Shown here: positions 10,018 to 18,538 of the stretch, piece after piece | Layout of the letters: every line of letters starts with the position of its first letter | How positions within the stretch are numbered: the first letter of the stretch is position 1 | Source: CAZXFA01 sp964640085 | GTDB lineage: Bacteria > Actinomycetota > UBA4738 > HRBIN12 | Direction of reading: 5' to 3' | Assembly (NCBI GenBank): GCA_964640085.1 | Contig: CAZXFA010000013.1 | Location: 1 to 64,000 of the forward strand | Length of the DNA stretch: 64,000 bases | Position numbers and translations under genes: made by a program | Notes under the pieces: generated by a model | Seen by the model: only the letters and a program-made list of their open reading frames with translations | Database searches by the model: none | What the model was told of the DNA's origin: nothing

Positions 10018-10868
10018 GGAGGGTCGGGTTCGTGGTGCACCCCGCCCGCGAGGCCGCGGTGACGGCGGCCGCGGGCCTGGAGGGATGGCTGCGGGGCGAG
10101 GGGATCGATGCGAGGCGGGAGGACGGCTCGGGCACCGAGGATCCGGAGCGCGCTCGGGCGTTCGTCGACGGGCTCGACCTGGTGGTCTCGGTGGGCGGCG
10201 ATGGGACGTTCCTGCGCGCGGCACATCTGGCCTCCCGCGCCGATGTGCCGGTGCTCGGCGTGAAGGTGGGACGGATGGGGTTCCTCACGGAGGTGGGGCC
10301 GGAAGAGGCCATCGGGGTCCTCCAGAGGGTCCTGACCGGCTCGGCCAGCGTGGAGGAGCGGCTCGCGGTGTTGGCCGAGCCGGAGGGTGCCGCCTTCGAA
10401 CCGCAATGGGCGCTGAACGAGATCATCGTGGAGAAGAGCGCCCGTCACCGCCTGATCCGTCTGGCGGTGTTCGTGGACGACTGCTACGTGACCACGTTCT
10501 CCGCGGACGGGGTGATCGTCGCGACCCCCACGGGCTCTACTGCCTATTCGTTCTCGGCGGGAGGCCCGATCGTCTCTCCCTCGGTCCCGTGCATCCTCGT
10601 GACGCCGATCGCGGCCCACATGGTCTTCGACCGGTCCCTCGTACTGGCCGCGGACGAGCGCGTGACGCTCGGCGTCCTCGGTGAGGAACCCGGGCTCCTG
10701 TCCGCGGACGGTCGCGAGAGTCTCGAGCTCCCGGTGGGTTCGAGCGTCCGTATCGGCCGAGCGCCGCACCCGGCTCGCTTCGTCCGTCGTGGCGACGCAC
10801 CGCAGTTCCACGCCCTGGTGCGGGAGAAGTTCGGGCTGCCGGGCAGGGACGGCGAGCGCGAGGGCTAG
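10014..10868 (+). CDS. nadK: NAD kinase
   Basis: Protein of 284 aa that makes NADP+ from NAD+ using ATP or polyphosphate. It shows the diagnostic GGDGTFLRAA motif (~residue 62), the NE in ALNEIIVEK, the NAD-binding TPTGSTAYSFSAGGPI and DGRESLEL near the C-terminus. Cytoplasmic and probably essential. The GTG start overlaps the tlyA stop by 4 bases, which indicates translational coupling. recN follows after 7 bp. Confidence 0.96.
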   Translation: MRRVGFVVHPAREAAVTAAAGLEGWLRGEGIDARREDGSGTEDPERARAFVDGLDLVVSVGGDGTFLRAAHLASRADVPVLGVKVGRMGFLTEVGPEEAIGVLQRVLTGSASVEERLAVLAEPEGAAFEPQWALNEIIVEKSARHRLIRLAVFVDDCYVTTFSADGVIVATPTGSTAYSFSAGGPIVSPSVPCILVTPIAAHMVFDRSLVLAADERVTLGVLGEEPGLLSADGRESLELPVGSSVRIGRAPHPARFVRRGDAPQFHALVREKFGLPGRDGEREG

Positions 10869-10875
10869 GGTCCGG

Positions 10876-12564
10876 ATGCTCCGGGAGCTCCACATCAGCG
10901 GGCTCGGCGTGATCGAGGACCTCGATCTCCAGCTGCATCGGGGCCTCAACGTGTTGACGGGGGAGACCGGGGCGGGCAAGACGCTGATCACCGTCGGCCT
11001 CGGGTTGGCCCTGGGACGACGCGCTTCGGCCGCGCAGGTCCGCGCCGGGTTCGAGGCAGCCCGTGTCCAGGGCCGGTTCGATGCCACCCCGGCCGCCGTG
11101 GAAGCCGGGTGGGCGGAGGGCGGCGAGATCGTTCTGGCCCGGACGGTCTCCGCGGAGGGCCGGAGCACGGCTCGCATCGGCGGCCAGCTCGCGCCGGTGT
11201 CGGCGTTGGCCCGTCTTGGAGAGGACCTGATCGAGATCCACGGGCAGAACGAGGGGGCGCGGCTACGCTCGTTCGCCGCGCAGACGGCGTTCCTCGATCG
11301 CTACGCGGGAGATGTGCACCTCGGAGCGGTGCGCGAGCTCACCGACGAGCACGGACGGTGGCGCGCGGCCCGCGCCGCCCTGGCGGAGCTGGAGGCCCGT
11401 GAGCGGGAGCGGGAGCGCGAGCTCGACCTGCTCGCCTACCAGATCCGCGAGATCGAAGCGGTCGCACCCCGTCCGGGCGAGCTGGCGGAGGCTCGCCTGG
11501 AGGAGGCCAGGCTGGCGCACGCCGAGCGATTGCTCGAACGGACCGGCGAGGCGGAGCGCCGCGTGGCGGGGGAGGACGCCGGCACCGACGCCCTGCGCGC
11601 CGCTGCCGCCGCGCTGGCGTCCTCGGCCGAGCTCGACCCGGGCCTGGCCGAGCTCGCCGGGCGGGCCGAGGCCATCGCGGTCACGGCTGAGGAGCTCGCG
11701 CGGGACCTCCGCACGTACCGCGACCGGCTCGAGCTGGATCCCGGACGGCTCGAGGAGGTCCGCGGGCGGCTCGCGGCCCTGGAGGCGCTCCGGCGCAAGT
11801 ACGGCGAGACGGAGGCGGACGTTCGCGGCTTCCTGGAACGCGCCCGCGCGCGGTTAGACGCATTGGTCGGGGTCGATCAGGAGCGCTCGCGTCTGGAAGC
11901 CGAGGCCGGCCGACTCGGCGATCGCGTGGCCGCCCTGGCCGTGACCGTCTCCGGCGGACGCCGGGATGCGGCCCCTCGCCTCTCCCAGGCGGTCGTCGAC
12001 GAGCTCCGCGAGCTCGGCATGCCGGGCGGTGTGGTCGAGATCGCCCTGGTGCCGAACACGGAGGTGCTCGCTTCGGGGGCCGAGCACGCGGGCTTCGCGT
12101 TCTCCGCAGGCGCGGGGCAGATACCCCTGCCGCTCGCACGCTCCGCCTCCGGGGGCGAGCTCTCGCGGACGATGTTGGCGTGTCGGAGCGTGCTCGCCGA
12201 CCTGGACGACGTGCCCACGCTGGTGTTCGACGAGGTGGACGCGGGCATCGGCGGCGTGGCCGGCCTGGCCGTCGGGCGGCGCCTCGCGCACCTGGCCTCG
12301 TCGCGGCAGGTGTTGGTCGTGACCCATCTCCCCCAGATCGCGGCCTTCGCCGATCGGCACGCCGTGGTCGAGAAGACGGAGGGGCGTGCGGTGGTCGAGA
12401 TCGCGGAGGGCGCCGAGCGGATCGAAGAGCTCACGCGGATGCTCGCCGGCCTGCCGGGGAGTGAGGCCGCGGCGACCCATGCGGAAGAGCTCCTGGCCGA
12501 TGCCGCTCGGGCGCGGGACGGCGGACGCGGGCACGCGGGAGCGGGTCGGGGGCGCCTCGGATAG
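10876..12564 (+). CDS. recN: DNA repair protein RecN
   Basis: Protein of 562 aa, an SMC-like ATPase that acts at DNA double-strand breaks. The Walker A is GETGAGKT (~residues 30-37). Long Glu/Arg-rich coiled-coil arms (~150-400) follow. The ABC signature SASGGELSRTMLA and the Walker B TLVFDEVDAGIGG lie near 430-470, then VTHLPQIAAFAD. The length and order are standard for RecN. The ATG at 10876 is chosen because family members begin MLxELxIxxLxVI. The stop TAG is part of a TAGGCT hexamer that could serve as a promoter for the next gene. Confidence 0.96.
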   Translation: MLRELHISGLGVIEDLDLQLHRGLNVLTGETGAGKTLITVGLGLALGRRASAAQVRAGFEAARVQGRFDATPAAVEAGWAEGGEIVLARTVSAEGRSTARIGGQLAPVSALARLGEDLIEIHGQNEGARLRSFAAQTAFLDRYAGDVHLGAVRELTDEHGRWRAARAALAELEARERERERELDLLAYQIREIEAVAPRPGELAEARLEEARLAHAERLLERTGEAERRVAGEDAGTDALRAAAAALASSAELDPGLAELAGRAEAIAVTAEELARDLRTYRDRLELDPGRLEEVRGRLAALEALRRKYGETEADVRGFLERARARLDALVGVDQERSRLEAEAGRLGDRVAALAVTVSGGRRDAAPRLSQAVVDELRELGMPGGVVEIALVPNTEVLASGAEHAGFAFSAGAGQIPLPLARSASGGELSRTMLACRSVLADLDDVPTLVFDEVDAGIGGVAGLAVGRRLAHLASSRQVLVVTHLPQIAAFADRHAVVEKTEGRAVVEIAEGAERIEELTRMLAGLPGSEAAATHAEELLADAARARDGGRGHAGAGRGRLG

Positions 12565-12721
12565 GCTGTGGCTCGAGGGGGGTTCCGCGGCGTGGGGGCC
12601 CGAGGGCGCTGCGCCGGTTCCCCCGTGTGCGGTCACGGGAGGCATCCCCACGGCATCGAGGACGAGGAGCCTGCTCCGGCGACCCCGACGGCGGCCGAGA
12701 CCGCAGACCGGGATCGCCCGG

Positions 12722-13873
12722 GTGGATGCGCGCACCAAGCGGCTGGTCCAGCGTGTCCGCCCGGGTGAGATCGCGGTGATCGACCACGAGGACCTGGACC
12801 GGGTCTCCGCCGAGGCGCTGGTCGACGCGGGGGTGGCCGGCGTGGTGAACGCGGCCCGTTCGATCACCGGTCGGTACCCGAACCTGGGCCCCCTCCGGCT
12901 CCTCGAGGAGGGGGTTCCGCTCGTCGACTCGGTCGGCCCGTTGCTGCTGCGCAAGGTCCGGGAGGGCGATCCGATCCGGTTGGAGGATGATCGGATCCTG
13001 GTGGACGACCGGTTGGTAGGCGTCGGGTTGCGTCAGACCGAATCGTCGGTCCGCAGCGCCATGGCGGTCGCGCAGCTGAACCTCGGCGAGCGGTTCGAGA
13101 GCTTCGCCGCCAACACGGTGGACTTCATGCAGCGGGAGCGGGATCTGCTGTTCGGGGGCGCCGGCCTCCCGACGCTCGTGCACGATCTCGCCCACCGGCC
13201 GGTGCTGGTGGTGGTCCGCGGCTACAACCACAAGGAGGATCTCGCGGTCCTGGGCCCGTACATCCGGGATGTCCGTCCGGTCCTGCTCGGTGTGGACGGG
13301 GGCGCAGATGCCCTGATGGAGGCGGGGTACGTCCCGGACCTGATCGTCGGGGACATGGACAGCGTCTCGGACGCGGCTCTGCGGCTCGCGACCCGTCGGC
13401 CCAGGCGCCTCCCGCGGCGACGGCTCGCTACCGAGATCGTGCTCCACGCGTACCAGGATGGGCGCGCCCCCGGGCGTGCACGCCTGGAGACCCTGGGCAT
13501 CCCCCACACGGTGGTCGCGGCGGCCGGGACGAGCGAGGACCTGGCCTTCCTCCTCGCGCACGAGAAGGGGGCGGAGACGATCGTGTCGGTCGGGAGCCAC
13601 GGCAACCTCCGTGAGTTCCTCGACAAGGGACGCGAGGGCATGGCCAGCACGTTCCTGGTCCGCCTAAGGGTGGGCGAGATCCTGATGGATGCCAAGGGCG
13701 TGTCGCGCGTGTACTCGCCTCGGATACGGACGCGCGATAGCCTCCTGCTGGTTGGGGCCGCCATCGCCGTGATCGCCGCCGTGATCGCGATCTCGCCGCC
13801 GCTCCGCCTGTACGCGATCCAGCTGTTCGAGCAGCTCCGTCAGTGGGTGTTCCAGCTCAAGGAGCTGCTGTGA
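12722..13873 (+). CDS. steA: SteA-like cytokinetic-ring protein
   Basis: At least 383 aa, from GTG 12722. Conserved SteA sequence (RVDARTKRLVQRV, then RPGEIAVIDHEDLDR, ITGRYPNLGP and GVDGGADALMEAGYVPDLI) shows the thiamine-pyrophosphokinase-like fold used by this family. The last ~45 residues carry a membrane helix (SLLLVGAAIAVIAAVIAI). In corynebacteria SteA acts with SteB at the septum in cell-wall assembly and separation. The family usually has ~20 more residues (SLLRR..), and homologous sequence is readable upstream in frame. However, no ATG, GTG or TTG occurs in that frame back to the TAGGCT at 12562, so a rare start such as CTG (12566 or 12671) is possible. Confidence 0.85.
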   Translation: MDARTKRLVQRVRPGEIAVIDHEDLDRVSAEALVDAGVAGVVNAARSITGRYPNLGPLRLLEEGVPLVDSVGPLLLRKVREGDPIRLEDDRILVDDRLVGVGLRQTESSVRSAMAVAQLNLGERFESFAANTVDFMQRERDLLFGGAGLPTLVHDLAHRPVLVVVRGYNHKEDLAVLGPYIRDVRPVLLGVDGGADALMEAGYVPDLIVGDMDSVSDAALRLATRRPRRLPRRRLATEIVLHAYQDGRAPGRARLETLGIPHTVVAAAGTSEDLAFLLAHEKGAETIVSVGSHGNLREFLDKGREGMASTFLVRLRVGEILMDAKGVSRVYSPRIRTRDSLLLVGAAIAVIAAVIAISPPLRLYAIQLFEQLRQWVFQLKELL

Positions 13874-14790
13874 TCTCCTTCCGGTACCACATCGTTTCGA
13901 TCGTGGCGGTGTTCCTCGCCTTGGCGGTCGGGCTCCTGGCCGGGAGCGCGTTCGTGGAGCCCGAGCTCGTCGACCAGCTCCGCACGCAGACCGACCGGCT
14001 CCGCGACCGGGTCGCGGAGCTGGAGGGATCGCTCACCGAGGCGCGGGCCGACGTCGCCGGCCTGGAGGCCTTCGCGGACTCCGCGCGGGCCCACCTGGCC
14101 CGGGATCGGCTGATCGGCACGACGGCCGTGGTCGTCACGCTCGAGGGGATGGATGGGGCGCTCCTCGCCGAGACGCAGACGGCACTGACCGAGGCGGGGG
14201 CCGAGCTCGTGGCCACCCTCGTCGCGCGGGCGAGGTTCGTGTCCGACGACCCAGCCGTCCAGACCGAGCTGGCGGGGATCGTCCGCCGTCCGGACGCCGA
14301 GGCCGCCGAGCTTCCGGGGCTGGCGGCGCTCGCCCTGGCCGAGCGACTCGCGCCCGCCGACCGGACGGGGCTGGAGCCGGAGGAGGACGTCCTGAACGCC
14401 CTGTTGACGGCGGGGTTCCTCGCGCCCATCGGGGCCGGCGTCTCGGGGGACACCGTGGAGCGGATCGGGACGTTCGGCCAGGTGGTCGTCGTGCTGGCCG
14501 GGGGTCCCGGCGAGGAGGTCCCGATCAAGCCCGAGGCGTTCGCCGTCCCCCTGGTCGGATCGCTCGCGTCGCTCCGGACCCCCGTCGCGGCCGGGGAGCC
14601 GGTGCGAACCGACGTCACCTTCGTGGAGCTGTTGCGCGCGACGGGGGATGAGGGCGTGGTCACGGTGGACGACCTCGATCGCGCGATGGGCGGCACCGCC
14701 CTGGTCCTCGGCCTCGAGCAGCTCCTGTCCACGGGCCGAGGCGGGGCGTACGGGGTGAAGGAAGGCGCCGAACCCCTCCCTCCACCGTGA
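13870..14790 (+). CDS. steB: SteB/MctB-like membrane protein (copper transporter family name)
   Basis: Protein of 306 aa. The start VISFRYHIVSIVAVFLALAV is characteristic of PF11382. One N-terminal membrane helix (~8-28) is followed by a coiled coil (~38-75) and a periplasmic domain. M. tuberculosis Rv1698 (MctB) was described as a copper-efflux outer-membrane protein, while the corynebacterial orthologue is SteB, partner of SteA in cell separation. Direct adjacency and overlap with steA (GTGA) favour the SteB role here. A coupled glycosyltransferase follows (GTGA overlap). Confidence 0.88.
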   Translation: MISFRYHIVSIVAVFLALAVGLLAGSAFVEPELVDQLRTQTDRLRDRVAELEGSLTEARADVAGLEAFADSARAHLARDRLIGTTAVVVTLEGMDGALLAETQTALTEAGAELVATLVARARFVSDDPAVQTELAGIVRRPDAEAAELPGLAALALAERLAPADRTGLEPEEDVLNALLTAGFLAPIGAGVSGDTVERIGTFGQVVVVLAGGPGEEVPIKPEAFAVPLVGSLASLRTPVAAGEPVRTDVTFVELLRATGDEGVVTVDDLDRAMGGTALVLGLEQLLSTGRGGAYGVKEGAEPLPPP

Positions 14791-15464
14791 CCGCACGCGT
14801 GGTGGCGTTGGTCGCCGCTCGGAACGAGGCCGATCGGATCGGGGCGACGGTGGCCGGCATCCGATCGCTCGGTCCGATCTCGGAGATCGTCGTCGTCGAC
14901 GACGGTTCGGTGGACGGAACGGCGTCGGTCGCCCTGGAGGCCGGGGGGGAGGTGATCCGCGGGACCCGGCCCCGTGGCAAGGGCCGCGCGCTCGAGGGTG
15001 CCCTGCACCGGCTCCCGCCCGCCGACGTGTGGCTGTTCGCCGACGGCGACCTGGCTTCGACTGCCGTCGGGTTGGGACCCGTGCTGGCGCCGGTCCTGGA
15101 CGGGGAGGCCGACCTGTCGATCGGTGCGTTCCCGCCCGGTCCCGGCGGCGGGTTCGGGTTGGTGAAGGGCGGGGCCGGGCGCGCGATCCGCGCGCTGACC
15201 GGGTACCGTCCCTCGGAGCCCCTGTCGGGTCAACGGGCGCTCACCCACGTCGCCCTCGAGACGGTACGGCCGTTGGCCGGTGGGTTCGGGATGGAGACCG
15301 CCATGACGATCGATGCGATGCGGGCGGGGCTCCGGGTGGTCGAGGTGCCGGCACGGCTCTCCCACCGACCAACCCACCGCGACCTGCGGGGGTTCGCCCA
15401 TCGGGGACGGCAGGGCGTGGACATCGCGATCGCCGTGCTCCCGCGGGCGCTCGGGCTGCGATGA
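14787..15464 (+). CDS. Glycosyltransferase family 2
   Basis: Protein of 225 aa with a GT-A fold: VALVAARNEADRIGATV, the nucleotide-binding EIVVVDDGSVDGTA, FADGDLA as the DXD equivalent and GGFGMETAMTIDAMRAGLRV. It has no membrane helix, so it is a cytosolic or peripheral transferase acting on a sugar-nucleotide donor. It overlaps both neighbours by 4 bases and is followed by a polyprenyl-phosphate transferase-like membrane protein. A shared role in assembling a lipid-linked saccharide or cell-wall precursor is likely. Donor and acceptor are unknown. Confidence 0.88.
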   Translation: MTARVVALVAARNEADRIGATVAGIRSLGPISEIVVVDDGSVDGTASVALEAGGEVIRGTRPRGKGRALEGALHRLPPADVWLFADGDLASTAVGLGPVLAPVLDGEADLSIGAFPPGPGGGFGLVKGGAGRAIRALTGYRPSEPLSGQRALTHVALETVRPLAGGFGMETAMTIDAMRAGLRVVEVPARLSHRPTHRDLRGFAHRGRQGVDIAIAVLPRALGLR

Positions 15465-16204
15465 GGTGGGGGCGCCTGGCCGTGGAGAACCATCGCGGGA
15501 TCCTCGTCCCCCGCGTCCTCGGTCCGTTGTTGGCCGCCGCCGGGCTGGCCTGGACCGTCCTGTACGACCTGGCTCAGGAGCTCGGCCCCGCGGGCTGGAC
15601 GTCGTTGTTCGGCGGCGTGCTGGTGTCGACGGCCGGACTCGTCGACGACCTGGCCCCGCCCGGGCCACGCGGTCTCCGGGGGCACCTGCGGTCCCTCGCC
15701 GCCGGTCGTGTGACCACGGGCGTGCTGAAGGTCGTGGTGACCGTGGGGGCCGCGGTGGTCGTGATCGCCCGACTCCGCTTCGAGACCGGTTGGGAAGCGG
15801 TCGCCGCGGTAGTGCTGCTCGCAGCGTGCGCGAACGCCTGGAACGGCCTGGACGTTCGCCCCGGACGGGCCCTGAAGGCCTTCCTGCCGGTCGGGCTCGC
15901 CTTCGTCCTCGCCGGTGACGTCGCTTCGGCCCCGATCGTGCTCGGGACGTTCATCGGCGCACTGGTGGTCCTCCCGCTCGACCTCCGCGAACTCGCGATG
16001 CTCGGCGACGCCGGCTCCAACCTCGTGGGGTTCATGGCCGGGCTCGGTCTGGTCCTGATCCTCCCTGGATGGGGACTCATGGTCGCGGCCCTGATAGCCC
16101 TCGCGCTGAACCTCGTCGCCGAGACCGTCACGTTCTCGCAGGTGATCGCCCGCATCCGGCCGCTGCGGTGGCTGGACGAGCTCGGTCGTCACCCGTCGGC
16201 CTGA
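15461..16204 (+). CDS. MraY/WecA-like polyprenyl-phosphate sugar-phosphate transferase homologue
   Basis: Protein of 247 aa with about seven membrane helices. The family landmarks are GLVDDL (as in GxxDDxxD of MraY/WecA), CANAWNGLDVRPGRALK (compare NxxDGLDGLA) and MLGDAGSNLVGFMAGL (compare MGDTGSxxLG). It is shorter than MraY (about 320-360 aa) and the N-terminal helices look reduced, so its activity could be altered. It would transfer a sugar phosphate from a UDP-sugar to a lipid phosphate. Coupled to the GT2 gene by an ATGA overlap. Confidence 0.78.
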   Translation: MRWGRLAVENHRGILVPRVLGPLLAAAGLAWTVLYDLAQELGPAGWTSLFGGVLVSTAGLVDDLAPPGPRGLRGHLRSLAAGRVTTGVLKVVVTVGAAVVVIARLRFETGWEAVAAVVLLAACANAWNGLDVRPGRALKAFLPVGLAFVLAGDVASAPIVLGTFIGALVVLPLDLRELAMLGDAGSNLVGFMAGLGLVLILPGWGLMVAALIALALNLVAETVTFSQVIARIRPLRWLDELGRHPSA

Positions 16205-16245
16205 GATCAAGAGGTGCATCCCGCGGTTCGGCCGCGACGCTCTGA

Positions 16246-16251
16246 TAGGAT
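16246..16251 (+). promoter_or_regulatory. -10 hexamer TAGGAT for pyrG
   Basis: TAGGAT lies 11 nt upstream of the GTG start of pyrG, in the 58-bp gap after the previous gene. It leaves a leader of only about 4-5 nt. Confidence 0.5.
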
Positions 16252-16262
16252 GCAGTCCCGAG

Positions 16263-17903
16263 GTGCAGAAAGAGCCGAGATACATCTTCGTGACGGGCGG
16301 CGTGGCCTCGGGCCTCGGCAAGGGAATCACCACCGCCTCGCTCGGCCGCCTCTTCAAGTCCCGCGGACTGCGGGTCGCCCTCCAGAAGCTCGATCCGTAC
16401 GTCAACGTCGATCCCGGCACGATGAACCCGTTCGAGCACGGGGAGGTCTTCGTGCTGGATGACGGGGCCGAGACCGATCTGGACCTCGGGCACTACGAGC
16501 GGTTCACCGACGAGAACCTCCACCGGGGCGCGAACCTCACCACCGGAGCCGTCTACTCGGCAGTGATCTCCAAGGAGCGCCGGGGCGACTACCTGGGGAA
16601 GACCGTGCAGGTGATCCCTCACATCACGGACGAGATCAAGGAGCGGATCCGCAGCCACGCGGCGGCCGAGAACGCCGACCTGGGGATCGTGGAGGTAGGG
16701 GGCACGGTGGGGGATATCGAGTCGCTCCCGTTCCTGGAGGCGATCCGTCAGCTGCGCAACGAGGTCGGGCGCGACCGCTGCGCGTTCGTCCACGTGAGCC
16801 TGATGCCGTTCATCGGGCCCTCGGGCGAGCTGAAGACCAAGCCGACGCAGCACTCGGTGAAGGAGCTGCGCTCGCTCGGTCTCCAGCCCGACGCGATCGT
16901 CTGTCGCAGCGACCGCCCGATCGGCCGGCACCTGAAGGAGAAGGTCAGCCTGCTCTGCGACGTGCCGATCGACGGCGTGATCTCGGCTCCTGATGCAGAC
17001 TCGATCTACCGGGTCCCGTTGACCCTCCACCGAGAGGGTCTGGACCGGGTCCTGGCTCGCCACCTGCGCATCGAGGTCGAGCCCGACCTGTCCGAGTGGA
17101 GCGCCCTCGTCGACCGGATCGACGCGGCCGTGGAGCCCGTCGAGGTCGCGATCGTCGGGAAGTACATGAACCTGCGGGACTCGTACCTCTCGGTGATCGA
17201 AGCCCTGCGGCACGGAGCGTTTCACCACGGTGCCAGCGTCCGGATCGCGTGGATCTCCTCGGACGATCTGGAGAGTGGCGATCCCGCCGTCCTGCTGCAG
17301 GGGGTGGACGGGATCGTGGTGCCCGGCGGCTTCGGGTGGCGCGGGATCGAGGGGAAGCTGGAGGCGGCCCGCTTCGCGCGCGAGCGCGGTGTCCCGTACC
17401 TCGGCCTCTGCCTGGGGCTGCAATGCGCGGTGATCGAGTTCGCCCGACATGTCTGCGGGCTGGAGGGGGCCAACTCCTCCGAGTTCGATCCGGCGACGCC
17501 GCATCCGGTGATCGATCTGCTCCCCGAGCAGAAGAACGTGACCGATCTCGGGGGCTCGATGCGGCTCGGGGCACAGCCATGCCACGTCGTCCCCGGCACC
17601 CGGGCCGAAGCCGCGTACGGAGAACCAGTGGTCTACGAACGCCACCGCCACCGGTTCGAGGTCAACCCCGCCTACCACGAGATCCTGACCGGACGGGGGC
17701 TCGTGTTCTCGGGCCTGTCCCCGGACGGGCGCCTGGTCGAGATCGTCGAGATCCCCGAGCACCCGTTCTTCGTGGCCGGGCAGTTCCATCCCGAGCTGCG
17801 CTCGCGCCCGACACGCCCGCACCCCTTGTTCCGAGACCTCGTCGGGACGGCGCTCGAGTCCGCTCGCGCCCGCGCCGATCGACAGGTCGTCCTGCCCGGC
17901 TAG
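16263..17903 (+). CDS. pyrG: CTP synthase
   Basis: Protein of 546 aa, normal length. The N-terminal synthetase domain has YIFVTGGVASGLGKGITTAS (P-loop), DPYVNVDPGTMNPFEHGEVF and the CTP/UTP-binding VGGTVGDIES. The C-terminal class-I glutamine amidotransferase domain has the nucleophile elbow LGLCLGLQ (Cys ~residue 383), and HRHRFEVN and a final Glu/His region (FHPELRSRPTRPHP). It converts UTP, ATP and glutamine to CTP. The nudix gene follows 3 bp after its stop, as in mycobacteria. Confidence 0.98.
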   Translation: MQKEPRYIFVTGGVASGLGKGITTASLGRLFKSRGLRVALQKLDPYVNVDPGTMNPFEHGEVFVLDDGAETDLDLGHYERFTDENLHRGANLTTGAVYSAVISKERRGDYLGKTVQVIPHITDEIKERIRSHAAAENADLGIVEVGGTVGDIESLPFLEAIRQLRNEVGRDRCAFVHVSLMPFIGPSGELKTKPTQHSVKELRSLGLQPDAIVCRSDRPIGRHLKEKVSLLCDVPIDGVISAPDADSIYRVPLTLHREGLDRVLARHLRIEVEPDLSEWSALVDRIDAAVEPVEVAIVGKYMNLRDSYLSVIEALRHGAFHHGASVRIAWISSDDLESGDPAVLLQGVDGIVVPGGFGWRGIEGKLEAARFARERGVPYLGLCLGLQCAVIEFARHVCGLEGANSSEFDPATPHPVIDLLPEQKNVTDLGGSMRLGAQPCHVVPGTRAEAAYGEPVVYERHRHRFEVNPAYHEILTGRGLVFSGLSPDGRLVEIVEIPEHPFFVAGQFHPELRSRPTRPHPLFRDLVGTALESARARADRQVVLPG

Positions 17904-17906
17904 GTC

Positions 17907-18416
17907 GTGGGGAGGGTCGAGCGCGTCTTCGACGGCGCGATCTTCTCGGTCGAGCGCCGAACCCCGCCGGGGGCCCGGCACGCGTACGACATCGTTCGCC
18001 ACCCGGGGGCCGCGGCGGTGCTGCCGCTGACACCGGCCGGCGAAGTGCTCCTGGTCGAGCAGCTCCGCCCCGCGATCGACGGCCGGTTGGCGGAGATCCC
18101 GGCAGGTCTGCTCGACCGGCCCGGGGAGGACGCCCTCGCCTGCGCCGCCCGAGAGCTGTTCGAGGAGACCGGCTACCGGCACACGGCGATCGAGTTCCTC
18201 GGTGGGATCTACACGACGGCGGGGTTCAGCGACGAGTACGTCCACCTGTTCTGGGCGCTCACCGAACCCGAGCCGGTTGCCCAGCCGGAGGAGGGGATCG
18301 TGCTGCGACGCGAACCGTTCGCGACGATGGTGCGGGCCGCGCGGGGGGGAAGCGTGCGGGACGCGAAGACTGCGCTCGCCTTGCTCCTGACCGACGCCAG
18401 ACGATCGACCGCCTGA
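17907..18416 (+). CDS. NUDIX hydrolase (ADP-ribose pyrophosphatase type)
   Basis: Protein of 169 aa. The Nudix box is readable as GLLDRPGEDALACAARELF followed by EETGY, with the catalytic REL.EE. Upstream, VLLVEQLRPAIDGRLAEIPAG matches the QxRxxxxxxxxEIPAG of ADP-ribose pyrophosphatases. M. tuberculosis Rv1700 in the same position is an ADP-ribose pyrophosphatase, which supports the call. GTG start 3 bp after pyrG, so cotranscription is likely. Confidence 0.92.
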   Translation: MGRVERVFDGAIFSVERRTPPGARHAYDIVRHPGAAAVLPLTPAGEVLLVEQLRPAIDGRLAEIPAGLLDRPGEDALACAARELFEETGYRHTAIEFLGGIYTTAGFSDEYVHLFWALTEPEPVAQPEEGIVLRREPFATMVRAARGGSVRDAKTALALLLTDARRSTA

Positions 18417-18501
18417 TCCCCTTCCGAAGGGGTGCTGGGGCGCCGACACATCGTCGCGGCCATCGCGGCCCGCCACGCCCCGCCCCCTCGCGGCGCTCGG
18501 G

Positions 18502-18507
18502 TAGGCT
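18502..18507 (+). promoter_or_regulatory. -10 hexamer TAGGCT for ald
   Basis: TAGGCT lies 31 nt before the GTG of ald. A GGAGG ribosome site lies between them at 18527-18531. This gene therefore has a short leader with a Shine-Dalgarno site rather than a leaderless start. Confidence 0.5.
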
Positions 18508-18538
18508 CTTGTCCCGGATCGGGTCAGGAGGGCGCGGG

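Noticed and set aside
12568..12768. 66-codon ORF starting right after TAGGCT, before steA
   Set aside because: It ends inside conserved steA sequence in another frame and is Gly/Arg/Pro-rich with no similarity; more likely the steA leader.
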